NCBI GenBank assembly: GCA_030077755.1
Contig: JAQJZZ010000014.1
Span: 1,550,001 to 1,614,000, forward strand
Reading direction: 5' to 3'
Origin: Filosporella fistucella
Lineage: Eukaryota; Ascomycota; Leotiomycetes; Helotiales
DNA: 64,000 bases
Below the pieces are notes generated by a model. That model was not told where the DNA came from, did not search any database, and was given only the letters and a program-made list of their open reading frames with translations. Shown here piece by piece: positions 11,110-23,391 of this stretch; the first letter of the stretch is position 1, and every line of letters begins with the position of its first letter. The position numbers and the translations under genes are program-made.

Positions 11110-13447
11110 TCATTGCATTTCCACCTCCAGTTCTTGTTTCCCATCTGAGGAGCTCTTGGTACCGGAACCCTTTCCTTTGCCTATTCCAAGCCCTGAAATC
11201 CCATCCCGTAGGCTTGCGAAGCTGCCTGCCACACCAACAGGATGCCCATTTGCATGTTGTGTGCTGCCTACTGGAATAACAGTCGTGGCAGTTTCGACGC
11301 TGGTCAACACGCTGCGGCGTGGGCTTGGAATGTCCTGGGGATTACCAAGATAACGTTCCATGGCCGCATTTGTAGAGCCATTCATTTCTTGGTCGTTCCG
11401 ACCAAATACTTCGCTCCACCAACGCACCTTATCAAGCTTCGGGAAAAGAAGCCGTTCTTTCCCCTTCACATGGTCGTCAATCCCGCCTCCATCGTAATCT
11501 TTGTTTGAAAATTCTATCTTGCGCGAAAGAAAATAACTCCAAACACTATGTGTGCGTTCATGAACTCGGGCGTCTAGGCGAGATTTCTCATTGTTGTATA
11601 AGAAGGTCCCATATTGGCAGGAGTAAAGATGATACAATAACCTGCGCAGGAAACGCTCATTGAATTCAAATCTCGTCGGATGCTGGTAAAGAAGCTGGTA
11701 TGTAGCATCCAGAAATTGATGAAAGACAGGACTAGTCTCCTTGGGCTTCGTAGCCTCTTTATTCGCAAGAGCATCTTTACTAGAAGGTTTTGGAGCCCTT
11801 GGTGAGTCTTCCACGGACACCATTTCCCCATCGGAATCCGTCATCGTATCCTGACTTTGGTTGTTCTTGTTGAAGAATCTCTTCGCGCTGAGCAATGCAT
11901 TCTCAAGGGCATCACCTCGTCCCTCACCACTGCCTCCAGGCTGGATTGCTGATCCTGCCAATGCATCATTTTGCGTACTGAACCATTTTTCGCTATTTAA
12001 ATGCCCAGATCGGTGCTGGAACATGTGGCCAAAGGCGAGCCAGTCCTTTTCCACCAATACGATGAATCCCTCAATCGTCCGATAATATGGGTCTAGAAGA
12101 AGCTGCGATAAAGCACTCAATTGACTTGTTCGGTCCCAACCATCAGAGCAATGAATCAAAACATGAGAATGCTGTATTCCAACCTGTCGAGCGATCAGAG
12201 CAGCACCATCTAGCAGCCCAGTGATATGTTTCAACCACCCGCTTTTAGCCAGAAGGTCTCGGTTTGGAGGCAGTGTCGATATGTCGGAGTCTTTGATGGC
12301 TTCAACAACTTTCGCCAATGAATCTCTCATTACATGGATGTTGTCAATCCCCAAATATGCCTTCGTAGCGAACTTGTAATGATCCATGTTCTCAGATCCA
12401 AGACCCACCGCCTGCATGGCCAACGCGTTCACAGTAGGCCGAGCATCGACGATGAGATTATGTTGCTGTGCTCCATATATATGAGGCTTGTCAGAAACTA
12501 TTTCAATACTAGAGGCGGATATCATCTCATCCTCGAGCCTCTCGGTATCTGATAGATCCCCGTCGGCCATTCCCAGTTCAGCCTGACTTGATGCCGGGCT
12601 TGCTCTTGATGTGCTCGAAGAAGGTGCTTCGCTCTCATCGGATTGCGCACATGCAGAAAAGCATGCACTCACAAGTTTTTCATCTTGTATACTTCGGTTT
12701 CCCCTGAGGCCAGCTAATGGCTGAGAGCTTCTCGTTATGGAGCAGTTGTTCACAGGGTGTAAATAAGTGAGAGCTGGAATTCGTACTCTTGAACGATATC
12801 GGCCAGCATAATTCAACGTATTGTCTGAAATAGCCGTAGGAACAACGAGCAAAGCGGGATATGTAGGCGAGAATCCATAATCGGTGTTTATTTTGGAGAT
12901 CCTCCATCCTCTATCCACGCCCTTTTCGCTGATGCCTTGACGTTTCCACTCTGCCTTTGCATCATAGATAGCCCATCCATTGAACTGTCTCTCTAGAGGT
13001 ATAGATTCGTAGCTGAAGGCATGGAGTTTTTCTATACTTCCAAGTCGACAAGTTGCTCCTTTAATACTCTCAAAAACGTCTCTAGCTTGTCTGTCATCGA
13101 TGAAGTTGAGGGTGAGGAAGCTGAAATCTCGACCGCGCACACGTATCGATGAGGCCAGACCGGAACCGGGCGGAGTTGGTCGGAAGGTGCAAGATGATAT
13201 CATAGGATATGCAAACCATGATTGTCTCTCCGTGGATTTTGAGGAACTCTGTGGGGGTGCTTTCGCTGATGAAGGAGGAGAGGTCTGCTGGACGAGGACG
13301 AAATGATGCGGGAACAGCTTGAGAGAAATTTCGGATATTTCACCCTTTGCAAGAACCTGAACGTGGTCGACCTTGAGGCCAAATTAGAACTGCAAAAAGC
13401 GAGCTGTGTCCTTGACTGACCTGTTTTATTCTGAGTTTGTCGGCCAT
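11110..13447 (-). CDS. YMR1: Myotubularin-type phosphoinositide 3-phosphatase
   Basis: Exon 1 (13447-13421) encodes MADKLRIKQ. A 49-nt intron (13420-13372) joins it to a single large exon, giving 762 residues. The N-terminal PH-GRAM region is followed by the phosphatase domain. The P-loop is VLIHCSDGWDRTSQL, matching the CX5R motif HCSDGWDR of myotubularins. Downstream are LLLDPYYRTIEGF and WLAFGHMFQHR, both family hallmarks. Myotubularins remove the 3-phosphate from PI3P and PI(3,5)P2 at endosomal and vacuolar membranes. Two serine-rich insertions are present: one between PH-GRAM and phosphatase (about residues 240-270) and one before the C-terminal part (KPSSKDALANKEATKPKE). The tail is low-complexity Gly/Ser/Lys. 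It converges with the Phe-tRNA synthetase gene. Confidence 0.93.
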
Positions 13448-14155
13448 CTTGAATTGCGATGTTGACGTTGCGCTTAGAATATCATAAACTAGGGTATGGA
13501 TAAAGATTCATGACAAATTATTAGCCTGGAAGAAACAGTTTTATCCCGCTGCTTGCTTATCCAGCAGGAGTAGAGGGGCTTTTGATTTGCTTCAAGAATG
13601 TTTGCCTGGAATTCGTGAGCTTGCGCATGCGTCACTGCTGTGATATTGCTAGCTTACAGCTTTCGGAGGGTCGGGCGCAAGGCCATGAAGATCAGCCACG
13701 AGGCAGGATGTCTCCGGTACTGTAAGGTAGCTGGAGATGCCAATGTTGTACACAGCTGTAGAGATATTGAGGTTGGGCAAAGCTTCAATCTAACTGTAGG
13801 CTTCAATTAAAAAGCAGATAAAAGTTGATTTTATATGCCTCGACAGAAAATATGACAGGTTTGAGCCCACATCAATCCTAGGCTCGACCGTCCATTTTAA
13901 TTCCAACTTGCTACTTACAGCCTTGTCGAACTTCACGTGATTACAGGGATCCTCCGATCTGATGGGAACGTTTAGAGTAATCCAGTACCAGGTTTTTAGC
14001 GCAGCGCCTGAAGCGAGCCCCGCGCACACAACACCAAAGTCGCAGATATTCTTCGACTCAATTTCTATCGCGACGAAGTGACCGACAACACACGACGACA
14101 ACATCGAAATTGAACCTCTCTCCACAGGTTCAATCCCTATCACAAATCCGACAAC
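13448..14155. promoter_or_regulatory. Divergent promoter between myotubularin (-) and RPS3 (+), with TCACGTGA
   Basis: The region is 708 bp between two divergent start codons. TCACGTGA lies at 13933-13940, 216 bp upstream of the RPS3 start and at the same type of site as at 5521. The last 60 bp before the RPS3 start are C/A-rich, as in highly expressed fungal leaders. Confidence 0.5.
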
Positions 14156-14994
14156 ATGGCTTCTGGAGTTCCTGGTGCCGCTATGTAAGACCCCTGCATT
14201 CATGCACAGATTCTTCTAATACTAACTGTAAACTCAGCTCGAAGCGGAGAAAGTTCGTCGCTGATGGTGTCTTCTACGCTGAGTTGAACGAGTTCTTCCA
14301 GCGCGAATTGGCTGAGGAGGGATACTCTGGTGTCGAAGTTCGAGTCACCCCAACCGTCACCGATATCATCATCCGCGCCACCCACACACAAGAAGTCCTC
14401 GGCGAGCAAGGTCGACGAATCCGCGAACTCACCTCCCTCATTCAAAAGAGATTCAAGTTCCCAGAAAACTCCGTTTCTCTTTACGCCGCCAAGGTTCAAA
14501 ACCGTGGTCTCTCTGCCGTCGCTCAGTGCGAGTCCCTCCGATACAAGCTCCTCAACGGTCTTGCTGTCAGACGTGCTTGCTATGGTGTTTTGAGATTTAT
14601 CATGGAGAGTGGTGCTAAGGGTTGCGAAGTTGTCGTCTCAGGAAAACTGCGCGCCGCTCGTGCCAAGAGCATGAAATTCACTGACGGCTTCATGATCCAT
14701 TCCGGTCAACCAGCTAAAGACTTCATCGACTCAGCAACTCGCCACGTCCTGCTCAGACAAGGCGTCCTCGGTATCAAGGTCAAGATCATGCGTGGATCCG
14801 ATCCAGAAGGAAAGTCTGGCCCTCAAAAATCATTGCCAGACTCTGTCACTATCATCGAGCCAAAGGAGGAGTCAAGTGTAGTCCAACCAATGAGCCAGGA
14901 TTACGGTGCAAAGGCTGCAGCTGCTCAAGCCGCCGCTGAAGCTCAACGCGCAACAGAGACAGGTGAACAGGAGGCAGCAGTAGAGGAACAATAG
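14156..14994 (+). CDS. RPS3: 40S ribosomal protein S3 (uS3)
   Basis: Exon 1 (14156-14184) encodes [11 protein letters not shown] 53-nt intron (14185-14237) follows very close to the start codon, as in many fungal ribosomal protein genes. Exon 2 runs to 14994; the protein is 261 residues. The KH domain contains the GEQG loop ([11 protein letters not shown]). Downstream are [23 protein letters not shown] and the conserved [14 protein letters not shown] segment. uS3 sits at the mRNA entry channel of the small subunit. The C-terminal tail is Ala/Gln/Glu-rich, which is usual for filamentous fungi. Codon use is strongly C-ending compared with neighbouring genes, consistent with high expression. Confidence 0.97.
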
Positions 14995-15396
14995 ACAATG
15001 TGATTGGGTTCTTTGATGATGTTGGGCGCGTGGGATCATTTGCATGCAGGTAACATCAGCAATTCGCTGGGGGCTTGTAAACATAGCCAATAAATTCACG
15101 GCTTTCAAAACTTCAATAAGATATCAATCTTCGTTTCGTCAAGTAAAATTGCTCAAGTTCCGGGTCCAGACCTGTAGTCCCTATGCAGGTGCCTAATCTA
15201 CGCTCCTATATCATACAAGATGTGTCCTTCTTAATTTACACAGCACTCCCAACGCCGAAACCTCATGCAGTCGTACTATAGAGAAAATCGATGCAGATCA
15301 TGCTGCAGCCTTTAATACTCTTGAAAATAAGCCGAAGCCTTCATATCGGCCATTGACCATATACAATATTGAAAATGCAGAACTCCGGGTCCGAGG
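14995..15396. other. Convergent intergenic region, 3' UTRs
   Basis: This holds the 3' flanks of RPS3 (+) and the transporter (-), about 400 bp. It is AT-rich and includes CAATAAA-like signals near 15090. No gene is supported. Confidence 0.4.
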
Positions 15397-16993
15397 TCAC
15401 CTGGGAGATGACTTTCGGGACCTCTCATGCTCTATCGGTTCGCTGAAACTCCGTTTGCTGCCATTCCCATTCATCTTTCCGTTGGCACTTTTGGGTGGCG
15501 CCTCATCGTCACTATCTTCTGTCAGGTCTGTGAGGCCAAACCCGGCATTGTTTTCCTCTTCGTCATAAGCGTGAATCAGGCCTTCTCTGTCGCTTCCCCT
15601 ACCGAAGCCATTACTGCCCATGCTCATCCTATGTGGATCAATGCTCCTTCGCGCCTGCATACTTCTCCTGGTTTGAATTCCTGAAATCGGATCGGTAGCT
15701 ATTCCGTCATGAGCGACACCGTTGATCATTTTGCGTCCATCTGGATCTCCCCGAGATATATTAAGAAGATACACTCCCGTGAAGATAACCAGGAATCCGC
15801 TCAGAAGGGATAGAGTGTTGACAGCATCGGAAGTATTAAATCCACCATAAAGGATGAACGAGGCACACAAAGTTGCGGTTGTGAAAGTGACATAATACAA
15901 AGGGTTGACACTACGCTTTTGTTAGGAAATTCACATCGCCACTTCCGCATAGACTTACATAGATGTGGGAAATTGACTTAATGCCTTATTGAAGTAGTTC
16001 ATCTGTGTCAGAATACAGATACCAGTCAAAATGATGAACACATATGTTGATGGATGAGTGAATTGGTTGTTCCCCGCTAGTGTCAACTTCACAGCGATGC
16101 CAAATGCCTTCACTGACATGACAGATACTGAGCCGACAGTAGAGCATATTGAAAGAAAAATCAAGGGATTCTTCTTCCCATACTTTGGGGCGACTCGGTA
16201 AATCATGACAACCGCAAACACAGCTACAGCCGTGCAAAAGATAAGAAACCCTTTGGTACATATTAGCACGGGCTTCCCTGGTTCGATGCTCATACATACC
16301 GGGCTGAATTGCGTAGTGAAGGATCTCATCGACTGTAGCAATGTCCTTGTCCGGAGGGGCGTGTAGAACAATTATAACGGATCCGATAAGACATATAGCA
16401 CATCCCAACTTTCCCAATGTCCCCAGCTCTTCTTTCAGAAAGTACGAGCCTAGCACAGCGCCAATCAATACACTTAAAGCGCCGAGAGGAGTCACCAGAA
16501 TTGCCGGAGCAAACGCGTACGCGGCGAAGTTAGCTATTTCGCCAACAATCACTTCCAGTAACATTAGCACTAGCCACATCGCGAGCAGAACCGGGTGCAT
16601 ACATGCTATAATGCCAAACCACCATATGGGACTTTTCAAATATGTGAACCCATCGCCTTCAAAACCATGCCGTTCTTCCGCATCCATTAGACCCTGAGAC
16701 TGGTCAGTTCTTTTCTTGTATGCTTTCCATGAAAAATTCAAGAATTCAAGTGTTCGGAAAAGGTTCTAGGCTCGGCAGTACCTTTTTGGTGATAACAAAA
16801 CTTGTCCCTAAACACAAAGGTTAGTAGAATTTCCACCCTGAGTTGCGCATCATTCTTACCTATGGCCATCGTGGACGTTATGGCCAGAAGCAGGCCAACA
16901 TATCTATGCGATGGTTAGCCATTTCCCGTGAACCATCGTAAATTTGTGCGAATATGCTCAGCGATTTGATTCGACATACTTGTCTTCCATCAT
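15397..16993 (-). CDS. NIPA-type (DUF803) magnesium transporter
   Basis: Very small 5' exons are needed: 16993-16980 (MMEDK), 16903-16860 and 16807-16782. They rebuild MMEDKYVGLLLAITST, then MAIGTSFVITKKGLMDAEE, the family N-terminus. The main exon starts at 16693, and two further introns (near 16300-16252 and 15955-15907) rejoin QPGFLIFCTAV and FPTSIVNPLYYV. About nine hydrophobic helices are visible, including EIANFAAYAFAPAILVTPLGALSV and LGKLGCAICLIGSVIIVLHAP. NIPA proteins belong to the drug/metabolite transporter fold and carry Mg2+ in animals. The C-terminal 130 residues are hydrophilic, Ser/Arg and acidic, and presumably cytosolic. Substrate is inferred from family only. Confidence 0.9.
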
Positions 16994-18361
16994 CTTTGCG
17001 CAGAGGTCCAACTCCCCCTCCGGTCAACCCAAAGTGTATGTGTGTCGTGGAGCTTGCGCTCGCGCTCGCGCTCGCAATCGAGGCGTCCCTTACCAAAGCT
17101 CGTAGAATTGTATGCTTGTATGGAGGAGCACCGTGGGGCTCCCGCCCTTGCAAAAAAAATTATCTGCTGTATATGCGGAAACTTCGTAGAAAATAAGGTG
17201 GTGATCGCAAGTCGAGGAGAAGGGTTATGAAATGGTTTCAGGCCCCTGCAATGGATGATATGGGATCTACTATCGAAGCCGAGGCGAGAGCTGGCCTTAG
17301 GAGGAGTGATAATGTTGCTGACGGATAAACCTTTACGTGGTTGAGGACACAGATTGATTTCGGAATTGAATGTTGTGCTCGTTGGTGCGTGAGTTCAAGT
17401 ATGAGGGCAAGGTTCTTGAGGCTCTGAGTTTGTGAAACGCTGTGAACGTTCTTTCCACTCTGGCCTCGCTCCGGCTACCAACCTATATTTAGCGTGGTAC
17501 TCTAAGCCCAGCTTTGTTAACCCCTTTTTTCGGGCCCATATTAAAGAATGGCTGAATGTTTGACGCGCACACTGTGGAGCATTCCGTTCATCAAAAAGGG
17601 TTTTCGCCTCCTCTGATGCTTCGATCAACCACAAGCACCGTTGAATTATTCGTAGCACACTTTAAACATGGGGGAGGATCCTTGGACTATGTGGTTGACC
17701 GCCTTCCCGAAGTCACGAGGAACGAATAGTGGGAGCGTAAATAGGTACATTGAAATTGGATTACTTGGGAATTTGCAGTGGCCCTGTGACACCTGACCAT
17801 CCTACAAACCGGGCTATTTAAAAGCCAAAAAATCTGCTGCGCGCAAAATGCCAACTATTCTCTTTTGACCATTGACCGTTTCTTTGAATTACAACCCAGT
17901 AAACCTTTCCAGTGGCATCCTCACCTCCCAGCTCGCTTGGTAGTGGTACAACGATCCTCCCCCAGGAGAAATACCTCATTCGTAGATATTTCCGACCGAG
18001 GATAGGGAAGAAGAAAAGAAGAAGCCGTGTGATGCAAACCGCCTAAAAGAACTCGATGCTGCAGACTGTCTGGAATCACGGGGTATCATATTTAAGAGGA
18101 AGTGAAAGAAAAGGGGTGTTAGCATATCGGTCCTACCTACCGTTGTTAATATCCTGTGGCAAGTTAGTATCAGTCGTACACAATTCAGTAGTCGAACAAA
18201 ACAATAATGGGTGTCGAGAGAAGTGTTCTAGAAACAACTTCTCTCGGGTCGTGAATAGGCTCCTGGTGGTAATGTGTGATGAGGACCGTCTGAACAGAGT
18301 AGGCCGACCCGTTCGAACGGATGGAATTGTTCAGTGTTAAATTCCAGGACAGAAGGAAGGC
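16994..18361. other. Intergenic, about 1.4 kb, leader sequence with a GCGCTC repeat
   Basis: Nothing coding is supported. Three tandem copies of GCGCTC lie at 17056-17073, about 63-80 bp upstream of the transporter start, probably in its 5' UTR. Around 17880-18060 there is CT-rich sequence. Open frames such as 18056-18340 (+) show no conserved motif. Confidence 0.4.
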
Positions 18362-21060
18362 TCATGGACGAGGACGTTTGGCATCTGTTAAACCGTCAAT
18401 GAAAGCCTCCTTTTCTTCAGTCGATATGTGTGCTCACCCTGACTTGAAGGTAAGGCGCCATCAACCTCAATGTCGGCTAGAGGCCGCTTTCCATTTGCAT
18501 TTGGTAAAGATTCAGCAATTCGATAAACGGCCTCGCCCCCGATCAAATCGTCTGCATCATCGGGGGCCCCTTCGACCTCCTCGTCGTCTTCATCTTCATA
18601 GTCAATTTCATCCACTTTCTCGGTGGCAACCACATTTTCTGCTTCTTCGTCCACTGCCAAGCCTTGTGCAGTATCACTTGTGCTGTCGAAAGTATTTTGT
18701 TCGCCAAATTCTTCATCTTCAAACCGGATTTCATCAGGTTCCATTGTAACACTAGATTCAGCAGTTCCGACGGCCTCTACACTGCTAGCAGTAGACTCCG
18801 GGGCATGCTGGACGTCTTGGGTAGTGATTCCGGCCACTACGTTTTGGGAGTCAATAATGGCTTCATCCCCCTCCGGGAATCCTGGGTAGGCTTCCTCTTG
18901 GTTGGCCTCATTTTCCAAGTGAATTTCCTCGCCGTGAGGTGAAGAAATACTCTCTTGCGCCTGAAAATTGGTATCGTCATCAGGGTTTTCTTGTAGAACT
19001 TGTTCTGGGTTACCAGCTTTGTGGTCATTGTTATGTTGCTCCAGGTTTTCAGTGTATAATTGGGGATCACCATAATTACTACCCTCAAGGGTATTTTCGA
19101 AGCTTTGGTGTCCATCTTCTTCGGCTTCTTCTCTTTCATACTCAACATATTCATTTCCATTATCGTAACTACCCTCTGTGTCTTGGTATTGCTTTTCCGT
19201 CTCGTCGGGATAGGTAACTTCCTCATTCTCGACATCGGCATGGTTCGCGTCACCTTCTCGGATTTTAGTTTCTTGCTGTTCAAAGGTAGTGAGTTCCTGG
19301 GTTGCAATTCCTTCGGAGTTTTTTTCTTCTGCTTGCCGTGATAAAGATCTTCGACGGAGCTCTTCGTTTTTGGCGTCATATTCTGCAATAAGAAGTTCGC
19401 AGCATTTAGTACAAAAACATGTACTGGGTTTGAGACAAGGTGGAATGAAATTGTAGGATATACCGTTACTTCTGTCGTCCCTCTGTCCGAGTACGCCCTG
19501 ATCTTCATCTTCAGAATAATCAATGAGGTCTTCAACATCATTCACCGTTGATGCCTCTTTTTGAGGCTGTGAGTGTAAAGACTCTGGAGGTGCAGATGTG
19601 GAAGAAGCACTATGCTCCTCAGGGATGAGGCTATTAGCGTGAAGCTGACCATTTTGAGCATGCTGGACCACTGGATCGGAGCTTCGCTCGTCTTTCACCG
19701 GCTCTTCTTGAATTTGAACCAATTCAACATAAGTAAGACCATCATCTTCTCGCACGTCATGTTCGCGGTCTTGAATTGCTTCAACAGGGGGCATACTTTC
19801 TCGAGCTGAACCGGTGTCATGTTCCGTTTCTTCAGCAGCATCATTTTGATTGCTGCTTTGTTCATCCCAAGGAATCATTGTAGATAACCCTTTACCTTCA
19901 GCAGCCCCATCGATAAGTTTGGATAGCCTCTTAGCAAAACTGGTCCTGGTTTCCAAGTTGATGTAGAGAGGTCGGAAGTCATCACCGTCATTGTGCAACA
20001 AATCTCCATATAAAGTCAAAATATGGGACAACGTAACATCATGGACAGAAATTTTGTGCCGAAAGTCCATTGGCCTCGAAGTTTCGGAGGGTGGGTGGCT
20101 AAAGTTGATCTCTTCAGCTTTCAAACCAAGCTCGTCTACGGAGATACATAGCTCATCCTCGTCTGTAATGTCTTCCTGTATTATATGACGAAGTGACTTG
20201 AAAAGCTCGCCAAAAGGACGATTGATGATGGAGATATCGGACAGGAAGAAAGAATCGGGATCGTCCGAGTCAGCCCTCGAAAACAGGGCATACTCAGTTC
20301 CCTGATAAGTGACAATGACATCCAAGGCCCTCGAGAGCAATTCTGGATCAACTGCAGATAGAGTGTCTGCATATTTGGGATGAGGAATGGAAGAAACATC
20401 GTCAAGAGAATCAGAAATTTTGGTCTCGACTTCAGCTGAGTTTGGCACCGTACTACGATCCAAAGTGCCTGTTTGTGCATGGCGATCATCGCGGTCATCG
20501 CTTGGAGAAGGTTGGGCAGCGGGAGTCGGGGTTCGATGGTCATGAAATGATTCGGCAGTATCAAGCGGTTGTGGAGTTTGCAGCACATTCGCCTCGTCAT
20601 GAACATTCGCAAATTGCAAAGACTGATCGAAATCCTCGGGCTCTTTTTCTTCCCCGTCCTCACCAATATGTTCGCCTTCCAAAGGATCAAAGAACAGATT
20701 GGTAGGGTGTTCTTTGTGACTCTCTGACTGTTCTGTTGTAACTGTATCATGCTCTAGGTTTGTAGGGTCGGCTGTACCAACAGACATGTTCTCGTGTTGC
20801 ATGTCTTGACCTTCCGCATCAAGGACGAATTCTGTGTCATCCATATGATATGATTCCTCCTCGTCGATCATTAAATCATCATTTTCTATCGCTGGTAGGT
20901 GTTCCTGGTGAAAGTCGTCGCCAAAGTCGGCATTTGATGCGGCATCTTCCAATATGTAATCTTCATCCACTTGGCCAGTTGTCAGATCGATATCAATGTC
21001 TACATCCTCATCGAAACTTTGGCCATGTTCAGAAGATATATCCATACTGTCATCCGCCAT
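18362..21060 (-). CDS. Large acidic protein of unknown function, two exons
   Basis: I do not recognise a named family. I prefer the start at 21060 (MADDSMDISS, G at -3 and G at +4). An in-frame upstream ATG at 21165 has a weak T at -3. The long exon ends at 18438 and a 53-nt intron (18437-18385, GTGAGC to AACAG) leads to a short last exon that ends in DAKRPRP. Reading through instead would give a different tail stopping at 18388. The protein is about 880 residues, extremely rich in Asp and Glu. One less acidic region near residues 230-360 (YALFSRADSDDPDSFFLSDI) looks like a folded domain. A CxC cluster (CLKPSTCFCTKCCELL) occurs near residue 580. Basic KR-rich ends suggest a nuclear protein; that is inference. 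Confidence 0.7.
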
Positions 21061-21635
21061 CGCGAAATGGAACACAGGAGATTCAGTCTCAGTGGCTTGC
21101 ATATGGATGGTGTAGAATGTATCGCTTGGGACAAGTGGTACCAGACTGAGTCCTAATACGTCCATCCAAAGTTGCGAGACGTTTTCGATACGGAAGGTAT
21201 GCGAGAGCGGTGCAGCAGGATGTGGGTTGATACCTTTTAAGGCTTTGGGATGCTGAAAGTACTGAGATGGTGTTATGTGACAAAGTCTTTGCAGAACAAA
21301 GATGCTGTAAGGCTGAGATATCGACTCGCTAAAGAAGAGCTGTGTGGAGTGTCAAAAGTGACATTATTGACAGCTGTTGCCGGCAGGCAGGCCTGGTGAA
21401 TAAGTTGAAGTTGAAATCGTGGGGATAGCTGAGGAGAGGAGAGTCGCGCTTAGCCCAGGGAGTTTTCAAAGCCAGAATTCGTGTTTCCACCTGTCCGCTT
21501 TAGGAATCATGATCATGTGACTCCCCACTAACTTCCATTCACTGACGGACAGCTATCGCATTGAGTGCATGTGTTATTTCTCAAATCAAACACACTCACC
21601 ACAATCACTTCAGGGATAAGGAAAGATTCGCAAAC
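21061..21635. promoter_or_regulatory. Divergent promoter between the acidic-protein gene (-) and delta-COP (+)
   Basis: The region is 575 bp between divergent starts. It would include the extra 35 codons if the upstream ATG at 21165 is used for the minus-strand gene. No other feature is supported. Confidence 0.4.
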
Positions 21636-23391
21636 ATGGTATGTATGGTAATCTCAAAATGTCGCTACAGCTCCGGACTTATCCTTTGTAGGTTGTCCTT
21701 GCTGCTTCAATTTGCACAAGGGGAGGAAAAGCTGTCCTCTCCAGGCAGTTCCGTGAGATGCAAAGATCCAGAATTGAAGCACTTCTTGCTTCCTTCCCCA
21801 AGCTTGCAGATACTGGAACCCAGCACACTACTGTTGAACAAGACAATGTCCGTTTCGTGTACCAACCTCTAGACGAACTTTACATGGTCCTCATCACAAA
21901 TCGCCAATCCAACATTCTCCAAGACATCGATTCGCTGCACCTTTTCGCCCAAGTAGTGACGAGTACATGCAAAACCTTGGATGAGAGAGAGATATTGAAG
22001 AATGCATACGAGCTTCTCAGCGCCTTCGACGAGCTCGTCACATTGGGCTACCGTGAGAATCTCACCATCAGTCAAATCAAGACATTCTTGGAAATGGAAA
22101 GTCATGAGGAGAGGATACAGGAAATTATATCAAGGGTATGGAGAAGGAGCTTATGTAGTTCTCACATGCTAAATATGGCTAGAACAAAGAGCTGGAGGCC
22201 ACCGAGGAACGAAAGCGCAAGGCGAAGCAACTGGAAATGCAGCGCAAGGAGGTCTCCAGAAGTGGCAGAAATGCTATTCCTCGAGCCCCGGTCTATCCCA
22301 CATATACACCGCCAGCACGATCCACAGTCACAGATACTTACGACTCATATGAGGCTGAGAAAAACAAGTCCTTCAAGTATGATAACCATTTCCTGTTTTG
22401 GACCGTACTGACTCATTTCAAGGGCAGCAGCACCGAAAGGCAAGGGAATGCAATTGGGCAAGAAGTCGAAAACCACAGACATGTTCGAGCGAGTGAGGGG
22501 TGACCTCGGCGCAGAAGCGGAAGAGACAACGTCGTCTCCTCTAGTCCCAAATCATCCATCAACGCCTACAGAACATATTCAAACACAACCCTCACGAATG
22601 TCGTCTTCCTTGGATCGTGACGCAATCCATGTCACCATTGCCGAAACAATTAACGCCAAATTATCGAGAGAGGGGTCCTTGAATTCATTGGAAGTCAAGG
22701 GAGATCTCCAATTGAGAATAACAGATCAAACATTGACCAAGGTCAAACTTGATCTCGTTGCAAATTCTAGTCACGGAGTACAGTTTAGAACCCACCCGAA
22801 TGTTGACAAGAGCATCTTCAACAGTTCCAAAGCGGTCCAAATGAGCAACACCACCAAAGGCTTCCCTGTAAACAATTCCGTTGGTGTGCTCAGGTGGAGG
22901 GCTACGCCAAAGGTAGATGACTCGAATGCCGTCCCAATTACATTTACTGTTTGGGTGAATAAGGGATCCGATGACACTTACAACATTACCGTGGAGTACG
23001 AGCTTACAGGAGGTGATCCACTGAAAGATGTCACTGTCATTATTCCATGTGCTACGAGTGAACCTGCCGTCTCAAGTTTCGACGCAACGTATGAAGTCTC
23101 TGGAGACAGTCTAGAATGGACAATTGGACTGGTAGATGATGAGAATGCCAGTGGCTCTTTTGAGTTTGAGGCTCAAGCTGGAGACGAAAATGAATTCTTC
23201 CCCATGCAGGTGAAATTTGCAAAGACGAAGCCATTTATTGACGTAGATGTAAGTAACAGGTTCTTGATTTTGGGCTGTACATGTGCTAATTTTTTCTCTA
23301 GGTGACCGACGTCACACTTCTGGAAATGGATGAGTCTGTGACATTTTCAAAGGAGATAAAATCTGTGGCAGATTCATATATAATTGAGTAG
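21636..23391 (+). CDS. RET2: Coatomer subunit delta (delta-COP)
   Basis: Exon 1 contributes only the ATG (21636-21638). A 53-nt intron follows, then exons 21692-22135, 22183-22376, 22423-23248 and 23302-23391. The assembled start is MVVLAASICTRGGKAVLSRQ, the canonical delta-COP N-terminus. The longin-like domain continues with FREMQRSRIEALLASFPKL and the linker with KELEATEERKRKAKQLEMQRKE. The C-terminal mu-homology domain contains LEVKGDLQLRITD and ends in KSVADSYIIE. The subunit is part of the COPI coat that returns cargo from Golgi to ER. The protein is about 518 residues, the usual length. All junctions keep frame. Confidence 0.95.

Noticed and set aside
14127..14137. GGTTCAATCCC, a B-box-like word
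   Set aside because: It is in the RPS3 leader and lacks an A box or any cloverleaf.
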